Shown here: in pieces, positions 11,057 through 22,387 of the stretch
Layout of the letters: the number at the start of each line of letters is the position of its first letter
Position numbering within the stretch: position 1 is the first letter of the stretch
NCBI GenBank assembly: GCA_033725935.1
Contig: MU867090.1
Location: 372,001 to 436,000, forward strand
Reading direction: 5' to 3'
Source: Cladorrhinum sp. PSN259
Lineage: Eukaryota > Ascomycota > Sordariomycetes > Sordariales > Podosporaceae
DNA: 64,000 nt
The notes under the pieces: model-generated
What the model saw: only the letters and a program-made list of their open reading frames with translations
Database searches by the model: none
What the model was told of the DNA's origin: nothing
Translations under genes and position numbers: made by a program

Positions 11057-12066
11057 TTTAAATTTCTTTTTGTTCTCGTACATTGTGTCCTCGTCCCCGC
11101 AGCAGATGCCAAGGGGCAAAGAGGTTCTATAGTACCACGGATCTTTTTCAACACATTAGATCTTTAACGGATTCTTGGCGGCATGTTTATGGGGTTTTCT
11201 AGGGGCATTGTTTTCAACAGGCATGACTTGCATGATACACAGGGTTTGGGCTGGGTAACAAAAAAGGCTGGGGGATATGGTACGCATTTTCAACAAAAAA
11301 GTACGGCGTTGGCTTTTGGCACACATGATATCCCACCCACACCTTTCGGAAGGCGTTTTTAACAGAGCTGCTTGTCATCTTGGGGGGCGCAGGTGCGCCT
11401 ATATAAGGGCGGAAAAAGCGGGAATTACAAGGAAGAAATGACGACGACTACGGGCCCCTTCAACCGGTGGCCTTGAAGATAGAAAGGACTACTTGAATTT
11501 AATACCCATGTCCTTTGTGTTTGAGATAAACATCCGTTGACGAAAATAATCCTGTGAGCTTGCGTATGTTGTGCGAAGTTGTCTGCATTTTCCACCCGGT
11601 TTGATGCTATGTCTTATCTCATGGTTCCCTATCAAGTTGGCCTTGCCTTACATCACTCAAGATATTGGATGCCGCCATCCTATCTGAGCAGCAATCAGCC
11701 AATGATCAATGGCGGGGTTTGCAGAGCTGCTGCAATACAACCATGACGCCGTTTATGGGGCTGATCTTCTTCCCACTCATCCTTACGTGTGCAGCGCCTT
11801 GTTTACAGAAGATATATAAAGTAGCGATCTGTGAGCAAATTTGCAGTATACTTGGTTTTGTTGATGATCTTCCAACTCCAAATTTCTTAACTCGGCCGGC
11901 TCGTCTGGAGAAGCTATCGTCGTTATTATCAACGTCTCAGTTCTTTGTCGCTTCAACAACTATTGGTTTCCAAGATAGGATATTTACACCTCACTCACCT
12001 CTCCTTGTCCTCACTCAAGGCAACACCACATACCTAGCGATATCCCGAGATATTAGACCCGCGATA
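11057..12066. other. Intergenic region with TATA box
   Basis: This holds the 3' flank of the S-adenosylhomocysteinase gene and the promoter of the 2-hydroxyacid dehydrogenase. A clear TATATAAA lies at 11813-11820. The open frame from about 11665 is in frame with the dehydrogenase but runs through the TATA box, so I treat it as non-coding. Confidence 0.5.
11813..11820 (+). promoter_or_regulatory. TATA box of 2-hydroxyacid dehydrogenase gene
   Basis: TATATAAA lies 247 bp before the chosen ATG at 12067. It argues that transcription starts downstream and that the in-frame upstream codons are not translated. Confidence 0.45.
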
Positions 12067-13323
12067 ATGTCTTCTCATAGCAAGGACAAACCAAAAGTCC
12101 TGCTCCTAGGTGAGATCATGCAGTACGTTTATCAACACTCTCTCCGCCCATCTCACACATGATATATCTGACAACACCCTGACTAGTGCACACTCATCCT
12201 GGTCCTCCCTCTCGTCCATAGCAGAGATCCTCACGCCCAAATCCACCAACCGCGAGGATTTTCTCAAGGAGTCATCCTCTGGGGCGTTCGACGGCTGCTT
12301 GGCCGCGTACCGCACTTTTGCCTCGTACGAAATCACGGGCCGTATTGACGCTCGTTTACTCGCTGCTTTACCCCCCACCCTCAAGTTCATCTGCCACAAC
12401 GGGGCGGGGTACGACCAGGTCGACGTCCCGGCTTGCACGGAGCACGGGATCAGAGTATCCAACACCCCCTCGGCGGTGGACGACGCGACGGCCGACATGG
12501 GGATATTCCTCATGCTGGGTGCTCTGCGGAACCTGAATCTCGGCATGGTCAACCTGCGTCGGGGTAAATGGAGAGGAGACGCGACGACGGAACTGGGCCA
12601 CGATCCCCAGGGTAAAGTGTTGGGAATCTTGGGGATGGGCGGGATAGGTAAGAACTTTGCGAGGAAAGCAAAGGTGTTTGGGATGAAGATACGGTATCAC
12701 AACAGAAACAGGCTGGATGAGGCTGAAGAAAAGGAGATAGGAGGAGGAGCCGAGTATGTCGATTTCGACACTTTGCTTGCGGAGAGTGACGTTTTGAGTC
12801 TTAATTTACCACTTAATGTGAGTTTTTTTTTTTGAGAGTTTTTTTTTTTCTCCCTCTTCCATTCCCACCTTTTGTTTTCCAAAAATGAAAAGTCTTTTTT
12901 TTTATTTTTATTTTTTTTATTTAAATATATATATATATAAAACTGACAATGTGTGCCCAAAACAAAACAAAAAAGCCAAAAACAAGACACATAATTTCCC
13001 ACCCGGAATTCGCAAAGATGAAGAAAGGAATAACAATCATCAACACCGCCCGTGGGGCAGTAATGGACGAGGATGCGCTCGTGGCGGCTCTAAACTCTGG
13101 ACGGGTCCAATCGGCCGGGCTGGACGTCTACGAGAACGAACCAGATAGCATCCACCCCGGTCTGCTGTCAAACCCCCGCGTGATTCTCGTCCCTCACATG
13201 GGCACATGGACCGTCGAGACGGAGCTGAAGATGGAGGAGTGGGCTATCAGTAATGTGCGTATGGCCGTTGAGGAAGGGAAATTGAGGAGTATCGTTCCTG
13301 AGCAGAAAGGTATGGAGCAGTAG
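12067..13323 (+). CDS. D-isomer-specific 2-hydroxyacid dehydrogenase (glyoxylate reductase-like)
   Basis: Three exons, 12067-12122, 12187-12817 and 12976-13323, give 344 residues. The first junction restores VLLLGEIMHAHSSWSSL and the second restores LNLPLNPKTRHII. The enzyme should reduce a 2-keto acid such as glyoxylate, hydroxypyruvate or a branched 2-keto acid with NAD(P)H. The Rossmann motif is GILGMGGIGKNFA, and the catalytic residues are Arg in INTARGAVMDEDAL, Glu in YENEPD and His in PHMGTWT. The exact substrate cannot be read from sequence. Intron 1 is 64 nt. Intron 2 is 158 nt, very A/T-rich, with long T-runs and an AT dinucleotide run, and it ends in a purine-rich acceptor (AAAAAAG). 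No transit peptide or PTS1 (ends GMEQ) is evident, so it is probably cytosolic. Confidence 0.88.
12818..12975 (+). other. A/T-rich intron of the hydroxyacid dehydrogenase
   Basis: This 158-nt intron starts GTGAGT and ends AAAAAAG. It contains several runs of 9-12 T, a TATATATATATA run near 12926-12938 and a CTGAC branch-like site near 12942. It is the most A/T-rich stretch in the window and has no pyrimidine tract before its acceptor. Confidence 0.65.
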
Positions 13324-14231
13324 TCAAGTCTTGGAAGGGCGTGAAAGCCGAGGATGAAAAGGAACTGGAGTTGGGAGTTCTGTGTACGAGGCAGGAGAGC
13401 AACAGGTGACCCGAGGGGGAAAAGGATAGTCAACTGTTCGCATAATTGGTTTACTTGGATATCCTGAGAGATATCGATTTTAGAACCAACTCAGTATGCC
13501 AAGTGGAAAAGGGGGGAAACAATGCTCTGAATCGAAATAAACATTTAACTTTGTCCTCAAATCAAGTGTAAATATGTTCAATTATGTCCAGCGTCTTTCT
13601 CAGAGAGTCTCACCACGTTTCTCTTATATCGTTCCCCCCAAAGCCATGTATCTTGATTTTTTCCCGGAAACATTCTAGGCAAATAGTACAAATAATATTT
13701 AAGTCTAAATATGTAAATGGAAAAGAAAATAGGAAAGCAGAAAAACCCTTCTCTCAGCCGGTAAACTCCAGCCGGAGTAAAACTCAACAACACCCCATTA
13801 TCTCAGATAAAATGGGGTCGCCCACCAATACTCGCCATGTAAATGCTAAAGTTTTTATGCCCCAAATACTCTTTTTTGCGAGACAAAAACCCTCCCAGAT
13901 GCAATGATAATGTAAAAGTTTTGACACAGTTAACCGCCTCCTTTTTTGACAGACTGCGAGTCATATTTGTTCCCAACACAACCCAAAAAATTCAACCAGA
14001 TCTCTTGCCACCTAGCCATAGCGACAATAACGGACGAGGGTCTCAAGCCGTCCAACACTTCGGTTTGTATCGAAAGACTTGGCTGAAGTACAGTTCGAAA
14101 GACAGGGCGCAGGTTCGACTTGGATATGTCCGCCAGTACATTAGGACGAATATCGATTCAAGAAAGGATAACCAGTGCTTCAATGCTAATGAAACCTCCT
14201 CGCTTCCTCATATATGACCCAAGACTCATGA
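13324..14231. other. Convergent intergenic region
   Basis: This lies between the 3' ends of the plus-strand dehydrogenase and the minus-strand Zn2Cys6 regulator. It is A/T-richer than its neighbours. I see no gene, RNA or repeat in it. Confidence 0.5.
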
Positions 14232-17200
14232 TTATGGAGCCCGTCTGACGACGTTGACACCAGGCTTGACAAATGCGCGACACGCCAAATCAGCGAAGCG
14301 CCGGACAACGTTAGTGGTGCCGCCCGTTGATGCAGATTCGTCGCGAATAAACCTCGTGGCTACGGCGAGCTTACACCTCGCGTCTGACTCCTCCAAATGC
14401 GCTCCAACGGTTTGCTCGTTCGAAATTGCAGGCCAAAGTGCCGTGTACTCTCTCAAAACCGCAATGCTGTAAAGAACATCCCTATTCTCGCGGCCATCCA
14501 GTAGAGATCTCATTGTCGCCAGAGAATGCTCTCTAATTGACCCACCGCTCGCCGCCGAATGGGATTGCAATAAATATTGAGCCAGGTGATACCAAAACTC
14601 CAATTCGCTCAGTTTCAAAGGATGCATGTTGTTGTCTATTGGTGGTGCAAGCGGATTATGTGTGAGCGTCTCGCCAGAAATGAGTGTTTCGAAGACCTGG
14701 AGACGGCTGCGTGCCTCAGACACATCACCCTCGCCTGAGATAATGCCTGTACACAACGGAAGGCGCGCAAGCGCCCACACCACGGCTGTTTCGAGATGAC
14801 CTGATTCGACCATTTCTGCTGGATCGGTGTCTTTGATCTTTGAGATTGACTGGATGAAATATGCCAAGAGAGAAGTAAGTTGTTGATTGTTGGGAAGCGT
14901 GGCTGCGGAGAGCACGGACGCAGCTCGGTCTTTGGGGATGTTGTACCATTGCGTCTCGAAGAACAGGGAGAGACCAGGGACGTAGACTTCGTAGTAGAGC
15001 TTGACCATCTCGTCAATCAACTCGGCGGTCGGTGGCGATGAGCCCGCTGTTGGGAAGGGTGTGCCCGCGAGGGCTACAAGCTCATCGACCTTCATCTTCT
15101 TTGCTGGGAAACTCGTATGAGCGGACGCGTTCTAGAAATTTGTAGACAGATTAGGAGAAGGAGGTGCCACCTCTCAAATGATTATTATTGTCTCCAGCAG
15201 CCTGGTTTAGCCCTGACTCGACCTTAATATGGTGCTGGTAGTGAGACGCTGGCGCAACCGTGGTATTTGAAGCATCGGCGGCTTGCAATGCGGGGTCGAT
15301 GGCGGCCGAGTAGTCGTAGGCCGGGTCTGGCTTGACGCTCTGCGGGGCAGTCGATGCAGGGGATTCGAATGCGACAATTGGGGCAGGCTGTGGAGGGTAA
15401 GTTGCTTGGTAGGAATGGCTCGCAGAGGACGATGGGACAGTCGGGGTGGTCGTGGAGGAAGGTATCGTCGCCGGAGTTGAGGGTTGGCTGCTCGGTGCAG
15501 GCTGAATGGCAGCTGGGCCCTGTTGTTGCTTGAAGATTGGGTCGTAACCAAGACACTCGCGCTTCGATTTCTTGCAATTATTGCATGTAGGATGGCCCTC
15601 GTCGCACTGCAGTAGACAATATATCTTGTTAGAAAAATGTCTGCTTGGGACACCTCAAGTTGTTTGTGTTTTGTTGGTGATGATTGGATTGATGATGGGG
15701 CGGGGTAGTTGTTGGATGATTTGGGATTTTGGGAATTGGGGGATGACCAAAAGGCAATTGGAGCTTTCTTGGGGTTGTCCAAGCGCCGCGGGAAGGGCTG
15801 CGGGAACTGGCTGCGTGTGGAAGGATGGCTGGCTCGCTGGTTTGTTCGCTTCATAGTAGCTCCGACGTCAAGCGGCGGCATTGCTGCTCCAAGCGACCAC
15901 AAGCGAAAGCATGAGGGTGACCCGAGAATCCGGGCTTGCTTCTCGCAACGCTCCAACGGCAAACCAAACCACGCACTGATTTCTTCGCCAAAAGAACATG
16001 CCACGTTTGGATCGTCTAAAACAGCAACCGCAAACCATACATCAACCACTGCCAACAATAACGTCCTCCCGCCCGACCAACCGATTGGCGAATCCTCCTG
16101 ATGCAGGCAAATTGCGGAGAAAATAGAGGGCAATGTAATGCAGGAAAAACAATAACAGCTACGCACCTTTATTCTACGCTTTCGGCACGTCAAACACCCG
16201 GTTTTCGTCCGTCGCTTGATCTCCTGTCAGCCACAACAAAAAGTTCATAGTCAGCAGGCCGACTCATCCCGGGGTGGTGTTCAGGGGCCTATTCCGTTGT
16301 ATCGGTACCTTTTTGTGTCTCCCACCGCTCATTGCGATGCGCGGATCGGCAGCCAAGCCTTGGGGAAGCGCAAAGCGCAGCGCATTCGGATCCGGAAGAC
16401 CGTACACATGCTGGTGCATGTTATAATAACCCATCGGCGTCGGGCCCGGGGCTGGAGCCATCGGAGCGGCCATGTGGGCGCCCATCGAGAGTGCATGCTG
16501 TTGTGGGGTTTGCGATTGCGCCTGCGGCTGCCCGTGTCCGTGCCCGTGTCCGTGATCGAGGGTTCGCATGCTGGGAAGCGCGGTCGGGGTCGGTCGGTAG
16601 TGATCAGTGTGCGAGGTTGGTACTTGCTGTGGGTAGGGATAGTGCGAAGCCGGCGCGAGACCGGCCGACGGGTAGGACATTGGACCGCCGTAGCCCACCT
16701 GCTGGCGCTGAGGCCCGCTTGGTGGGTGCGTATTTGACATGGCAGACGTTGACATTAGCGGCGCGTCGCCGTTGTATCGCGTCTCGTACAGGCTGCCACG
16801 AACTTCCTGCATCGAATTCTCTGCGGCGGCAATGCTGCCAGCCGACGCGTGACTATTTGTGCTGAACTTCACCGTCGAGCTACCATTAGGTGTTTCCTTC
16901 TCGCCAGCTCCACCCGAAACGTTTCGGCTATCGTTACCGACGGAATACGTGCAGATGGTGGCAATTGTTGTAGTGGTAATAGTACTGCTGATACTAGTAG
17001 TTGCTGGCAAGTTGCCTTGTTTGATATGTGGAGATGCTGCACGGAGAGTAGTTTGCTCAGATGTTGGCGTTGGCGTTGTTGTTGTTGTTGTTTCCAGTAA
17101 TGACTGTGGGTAAGTTTGCTCTCGACCTTGACGGTAGTGGTGGTGGTCCTGGGTGTGCTTTTCGAGTGCAGGTGTGCCGATATTTGTTGGTTCTCGGCGC

Positions 17201-17268
17201 GGCTTGACGGGACTTGAATCCAGAGACGACTGCAGTCGCAACTGGGATGACTCGGGGGGTTGAGCCAT
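14232..17268 (-). CDS. Zn2Cys6 fungal transcription factor
   Basis: Four exons on the minus strand, 17268-16309, 16223-16167, 15606-15223 and 15131-14232, give 766 residues. All junctions are in phase 0. The N-terminal 320 residues are Ser/Thr/Pro/Gln-rich and disordered, with an HGHGHGHG run. The DNA-binding zinc cluster lies at 330-357 with spacing C-X2-C-X6-C-X6-C-X2-C-X6-C (CLTCRKRRIKC, then TCNNCKKSKREC), followed by LGYDPIFKQQ. The C-terminal 300 residues are helical, as in the fungal-specific regulatory domain. It is a nuclear regulator; the target genes are unknown. The cluster is interrupted after RRIK by a 560-nt intron, unusually long here. Its own upstream region is about 5 kb of gene-free DNA, in keeping with a developmentally controlled gene. 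Confidence 0.88.
15607..16166 (-). other. 560-nt intron splitting the zinc cluster
   Basis: The donor is AAG|GTGCGT and the acceptor is TACTGCAG, with a TTCTAACAAG branch site near the 3' end, read on the minus strand. It is by far the longest intron in the window and has no stop codon in the frame of the preceding exon. Confidence 0.75.
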
Positions 17269-19789
17269 GCTGGGAATTTAATTAGATTTTTTTATGGAGC
17301 CACGATTCCTGACCCTACACTAAAAAAACGACAAGGGGAAGAACGCGACCCTGGGCCGGGTTTCCTGCGTGGACTGGCCGGACCTGCCTGTTGTTGGGTG
17401 TGCGTCCAGTGTGGCTGTTTTCAGAAATTCAACGATACCTGTAATGTAGATTGGGCGGGCCTGTGCGAGAGAGACTCGAGGGTGGTGCAAGGTGCGGTGC
17501 AATGCCAATGCGCCCTTCTTTTTTTGTTAAAAAAAATAAAAATTCCCTAATAAAAATCAGGAGACTCGGAGGGACCTCGAACCTGCATACAAGGACCACT
17601 GCAGCTGTCTGTCCCTCCCAGGTAGCTTTTTTTTCTCCCGCAACCAAAAGAAGCCCGCCTTTTTTGCCCGCCCATCCATGGGACCCCCCCCATAAACCCC
17701 CTGTTCTTGGCTCTTGCTGCGTACGGGCCTTTTAACGGGGGCTTTTAACGATCTCCTGGGCTGCCGTCTCGCTCGCTTCTGCCGCCCGCAATCCCTGGCT
17801 CCCTGAATTCCAGCCCAGCAAAAGGGCGGCGCCATCTTGTGCAACCCCAAAGAAGCTTAACGCGACCGTTTTGCCCCCTCCACTCCTCCCAGGTCAGGTA
17901 CCTGAACGGCAGGTACAATATTCGGCAACACTTCCATCCTGTCTGGTGAATGCATGTGAGTCCATGGCCTCCAGGCTCGACATTTGCAGAGATGAAGGTG
18001 TGACGATTCACCCCAGGGGAAGAACCCACATGCACAGAGCGATGGTCAAGGCTAAACAGGCTGTTTGGATGGCCCCCTGGTCAAGGTCGATGCCTCTGGA
18101 AAATGAAGTGGACCTGGTTATTTCACTCGAGGGGGGCGGCAGAAAGTGCAGCATGAACAATCGTTATGTATTACCACTGGTCGTATTTTCGGAATTCTCT
18201 CTTTACGAGCCATGCAATCATTGAATGTAAAAGTTGGTGGTGATTGATGAATACCTTTTTTCCCTACTTTTGGAGCCGGCACGGGCAGAAGCGAGCGAGG
18301 AAGGAGGAGATGATGTTAGGCAGGTTCTCGCTTTAGGTGAGGCATGAACTCAAGTGGATCGGTGGGTGGATACTGGGGCATGTCAGCGGAGTGGACGGTT
18401 TGTCGATTTGGCGATTTGGCGTTTGGATAAAACGATGGTGGACCGTACCTTAAAAATATTTCAGATGTGCCTTCTCACATTGTACACACGTGTAGCTACG
18501 CCATTGACCATATTAAGTCGCTGTTTTTGTCCCATGGATCGGATGCAGCCTCCAACCAACCATCCGCACACTATTTATTTATTTCTGTTTTGTACTTTTT
18601 TCACTGAAACTTCGATGCTGCATCCCCATCAAATCTGTTGCATTCAGAAGGGGGGAAAAAGTTAAAAATACCAAGAGCACAGACGTAGGATGTTTTTTTA
18701 GGCCCCCTTCACCTTCCCTCTCCCAAGCTTTCCCCTGCTAAATGGCGACTCTTTGACTCCGCAAGAAGAAGGTGCATGTTCCTCCGGTGAGATTGGGATG
18801 CAGGGCAACGGCCACCGAAGCCTGGAAGTGGAAAGGTCGAAATGGCTTCTTGAGAAGGACGAAATGAGGAAATGAGTTGGGGGTGAGGTAAATTCAGGGA
18901 AGGTTCCAATGATTGCCCTTTGGTTCCAAACACCGGTTCGTCGTGGTTGCGAAGGCATAAACCACAGGTGCCAGGTGGGCCTGGCCCGGACCTCTTCCTC
19001 GCTTCACCAAGCAGCGCCCAGAGAGTGCAATCGGAAGCGTTTATCCATATCCAGGCTCGCCCTGCCGATTAGCGAATGATTACCGCGTCTAGGAAGGTCG
19101 GGTATCCATACCTTGCCTGGCTGATGAGGTAAGGTGCCTGACGTCGCGAGGGCCCAGGGGGAATGGGTAGGTCATCCCATCTCGAACCCAGGGGGCAGAA
19201 CCTGAGTGACAATTGATTTCAGTTCGACACCGGCCAAGGGCGGCCTACAGAATACTTCCAAGAGTCCTCAGACCTCCTCCTCTTTTCAGATATTTGTCCA
19301 TAGCCTCGGGACGATATATTTCTCGTTTAGTGCGGTTGCGGCAAAGTGGTCCAATCACGGAGACGCACAATATGGTAATGGAGGCCGTTTGCTTGTTGGC
19401 CGTCGGCACTTCCCTCGCTCTCCATTGGCTCAGTCGCGCTTACACCGAAGGAGAGATTGATCACGACGCAAGTAATTATCACCTCGTCTCACATGACCCG
19501 TATATGTCCGAATGAAGATTTACAATCGAGGATGTACGGTGATCTTGGTCATAGAAAGGCTATGCAGAAAGGTCTGGGGAAATGGGGAAGGATCAGAACG
19601 CCGCACCGCTCATTTCTTCCACCGGCCTCTTGATGGGTCGGTTAACACAAAGGGGACCCCGAGATCAAGGCATTTTCATTCCCTCTCGTGCCCATTTTCC
19701 TTTGAATTATGCTGATATCACGGACAGAAGGAGGCTTCCTGGAAGGACAGCAGTAATGCCTCGTTCAAGTCGCCTCCACCGCCATGTTG

Positions 19790-20108
19790 ACGTGGATCGA
19801 CAACGAGGTGGGCAATTCGTTCAAGCTGCCAGTCAAGTGCCGGACTCGTACCAATATTAAAAATGGCCACAAACAGCAGCCTGCAGTACCCTCCATCATC
19901 AATGATTCCGTCCCAGACGCCCTGGAAGATCATCTCCAGGTCGCTACCTTAGTTGCCCTGCCGCCAGCCGCCAGCCGTGACGGAAAGGACATGCAGCTGT
20001 CTCCGCAAGCTGTGCTGCGAGACGGCAGAGGCCATCTACAACCGCTTTATTCCAGATGAAACATGTCAAACCTGCAGCAACGCCTTTGGCCGGCAGAAAC
20101 AACTTGAT
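19790..20108 (+). pseudogene. Possible broken coding stretch, Cys-rich
   Basis: One frame reads KMATNSSLQYPPSSMIPSQT and on to a TAG at 19950-19952. It then continues open as a Cys-rich segment with TCSCLRKLCCETAEAIYNRF and DETCQTCSNAFGRQKQLD, ending at a GTATGT donor-like site at 20109. The part after the stop looks coding by composition, but I recognise no family and find no clean gene model. It could be a decayed gene, part of an undetected multi-exon gene, or chance. Confidence 0.2.
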
Positions 20109-20802
20109 GTATGTGGTTAGGTATCTCTCGAGGTGCTGTTCAAAGCACCAAATCAGCCAAGGTGCTCAGACGTTCAAAGCTCTTTGGATCCGAGGTTTCT
20201 ATCTGCTTCTAGGCCTCCAGACTAGTTTGCTGGTTTATCCCTTACCACTTAGCCCCTATCGCCGTAGAAGGTTGACACTGCATAGACCCATAGCCGCAGA
20301 GAGATCACGGTGGCTTTCACAATCCCGATACCATCTGATATTCAATTCGGTCATTTCCGTCCTTTTTGGGGGCCATGTTCTCGAAGCTTGTTCAAACTGG
20401 TCCGAAGGACGCCTGTGACGATTTACGATCTGCAACTGAAGCCTTCCCCCCACTTCACATGCCACCCAGACTGTGGACGGCCGTTATCACGACGACCATC
20501 TAGCAGGCGGCCACGATTCTGCAGGCCAGGCAGACTGTGCCATGAATTTGCATGAGCCTGCCTTACCGAGGACATGTCGGGCCACGTCTTCTCCCCGTGT
20601 ATATGTAAGGTATGCAAACGCCACAATACGCAGAAAACATGTATTGCAATACGCACATGTACCGGCGTATGTATGTATAGACGCATGTATTATCCGCCGT
20701 TGGGCAACCTCCACAAACTCGCCTAACAGCCGCATCAGGGACGGCCATTTATCCTCAGCGTTAACTTGTCTGGGGGATAAGGTGCCTGACTTGTCTTTAG
20801 TT

Positions 20803-20829
20803 CCCCTCACTCCCCTCACTCCCCTCATC
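20803..20829. repeat. Short tandem CCCCTCACT repeat
   Basis: About 2.7 copies of a unit close to TCCCCTCACT lie in tandem in the gene-poor region. CCCCT is also the core of the fungal stress-response element, so several such cores occur side by side. Confidence 0.4.
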
Positions 20830-22367
20830 CCACCTCATATCCCCCCATCTTTGCCGCGATGGTGGCTGAATGAGAGTTCTCTCTCTTCTTTCCCTTCCCC
20901 CTTCTGCCTCCCACAATGAGTCCCGGTTCATCCAGCCGTTCGTTTCCTGGCGGATGGGAAATGTGGCTATATCAGAGATTCGATATTTGGCAGGGACCGG
21001 CGTGTATCGGCCAAATTGATTTTGGGGGATTCTGGCTGATTTCAACGTGGCATATTAGGCTGCTCGCCTCTGCCTGCCTGCCGCGCCGATCGCCTGTGAC
21101 CTGGGCATCTGCACGGCGCCAAGGCGCGTTTCGACGTCTCGTTTCTCTCGAGTGCATATGTAGCCGACTGAGCTGCTTCGAGAGCCGGGTTTGTGAGGTA
21201 GCTTCTACGGGGCTTTCTCCTGGGTCCAGAATGCGACCCTGTCTCGGCTGACTGGGATCCCAGCGCATCTGTGCGGAGCTCGATACCAGATGCGACTCGG
21301 AGGATATGCGTCTGTTTTACTCTGGTTTTTCTGCTGCGCGGTTGTTGTGGGGGGTCAGATTCAATCGGTCCGGCTAGACGGGCCGCCGACACCAGTCTCG
21401 CCGGAGGGACCGCCAAGCTGCTCGTTCGATACAACACTAGCAGTTCACGTTTGACGTCTTATTTTCTGCGTCGTTTCTTTCTAGGTTGCAAGTGGAAAAT
21501 TCTCCGCCGCTTTGTTCTTTGCAATGCCCGTTGTCGCTGTATGGAATGGCTACAGATCCCGCCGAGGAAGGTCCATTTTGCTGTATTGTTGCTGAGCAGA
21601 TTCTGGAGCATCTGAGAGCACTGAGAGATTGCAGTGCATACAATATCCATATGTGGGCTTATGGAGGGGGTGTGAGCGTCCGGAGACGGCCCTGTCTCGG
21701 CTGGCTGCCCTACGGTTCCGACAGACCTGAAAGGGTTTCCAGGTTCTCAAGACCACAAGCTCATCGACGGAGTTGCGGCATCGAAACTGTTCGGGAGAAG
21801 ACTCCCGTTGGTTTCTTTGGACTTCCTTTAGACCGTCCGGCGATATGAACTGGACGTTTCTTTCTGGAACCAAAGGTAGCCTTGATTTCCTGTCCGTTAC
21901 AGCGGCGCGGTGCCATCCATCATTGCCATTCTCGTTTATATTTTCGACCTAGAAATCATTGGGCCGTCGTCACTCTGTCAATTTCAAGGTGAAAACCGTC
22001 GCGGGAGTTCCATAAACCAAAGCTTAGTCTAGGAGGTTCATGCTAGGGAGTTCATGTCCTGATCTCCCAAAATCGAAATGTTGATGGAAATTCAGTGGAG
22101 CTCAGCCAATGGCAATACAATTATGAATCTGGGGTATCGGAGGCGCCAAGGTTTTTTCTTGGGGGGGTGAGCTTACCTAAACTTTGTTCTCGACGCTTCA
22201 TCAAACATCTCGCTTTCAAAGCAGCAAGTTCAACTTTCTAGCCGATTAGATATTCAGCTGCATCCAGGTCAAGTGTCATTGCGGGTTCCAAATATACCGA
22301 ACCTATCATTACAGTCTCTTCGCATGCCAGACAAGCTGTCAAACATCTTGTGGTCGAAGCCCGGGGA

Positions 22368-22387
22368 GACGTCACGATCCGACGTCA
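22368..22387 (+). promoter_or_regulatory. Two GACGTCA sites at the MIX23 start
   Basis: GACGTCA occurs at 22368-22374 and again at 22381-22387, a direct repeat 13 bp apart that ends on the first base of the start codon. These are bZIP half-palindromes. Whether they act as sites or are just leader sequence is not known. Confidence 0.25.

Larger units (their letters stand above)
17269..22386. other. 5.1-kb gene-poor region
   Basis: This separates the divergent Zn2Cys6 regulator (minus) and MIX23 (plus). No open frame has convincing protein character. Noted inside are a short tandem CCCCTCACT array at about 20803-20829, a TGACGTC at 19139-19145, and a Cys-rich frame broken by one stop at about 19790-20108 (see its own entry). 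It may be a long regulatory or leader region for the regulator. Confidence 0.4.

Noticed and set aside
11665..12162. N-terminal extension of the hydroxyacid dehydrogenase
   Set aside because: The frame crosses a TATA box at 11813-11820, begins at a TTG, and the added residues do not resemble the family.
12110..12186. Donor at 12110 for the first intron of the hydroxyacid dehydrogenase
   Set aside because: It does not match the phase of the TAG acceptor at 12186; the GTACGT donor at 12123 restores the conserved GEIMHAHSSW stretch.
15207..16193. 328-codon minus-strand frame through the Zn2Cys6 intron
   Set aside because: It is the unspliced read-through of exon 2, intron 2 and exon 3 in a shifted frame; the spliced model gives a perfect Zn2Cys6 spacing. 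It is kept only as a possible retention product.
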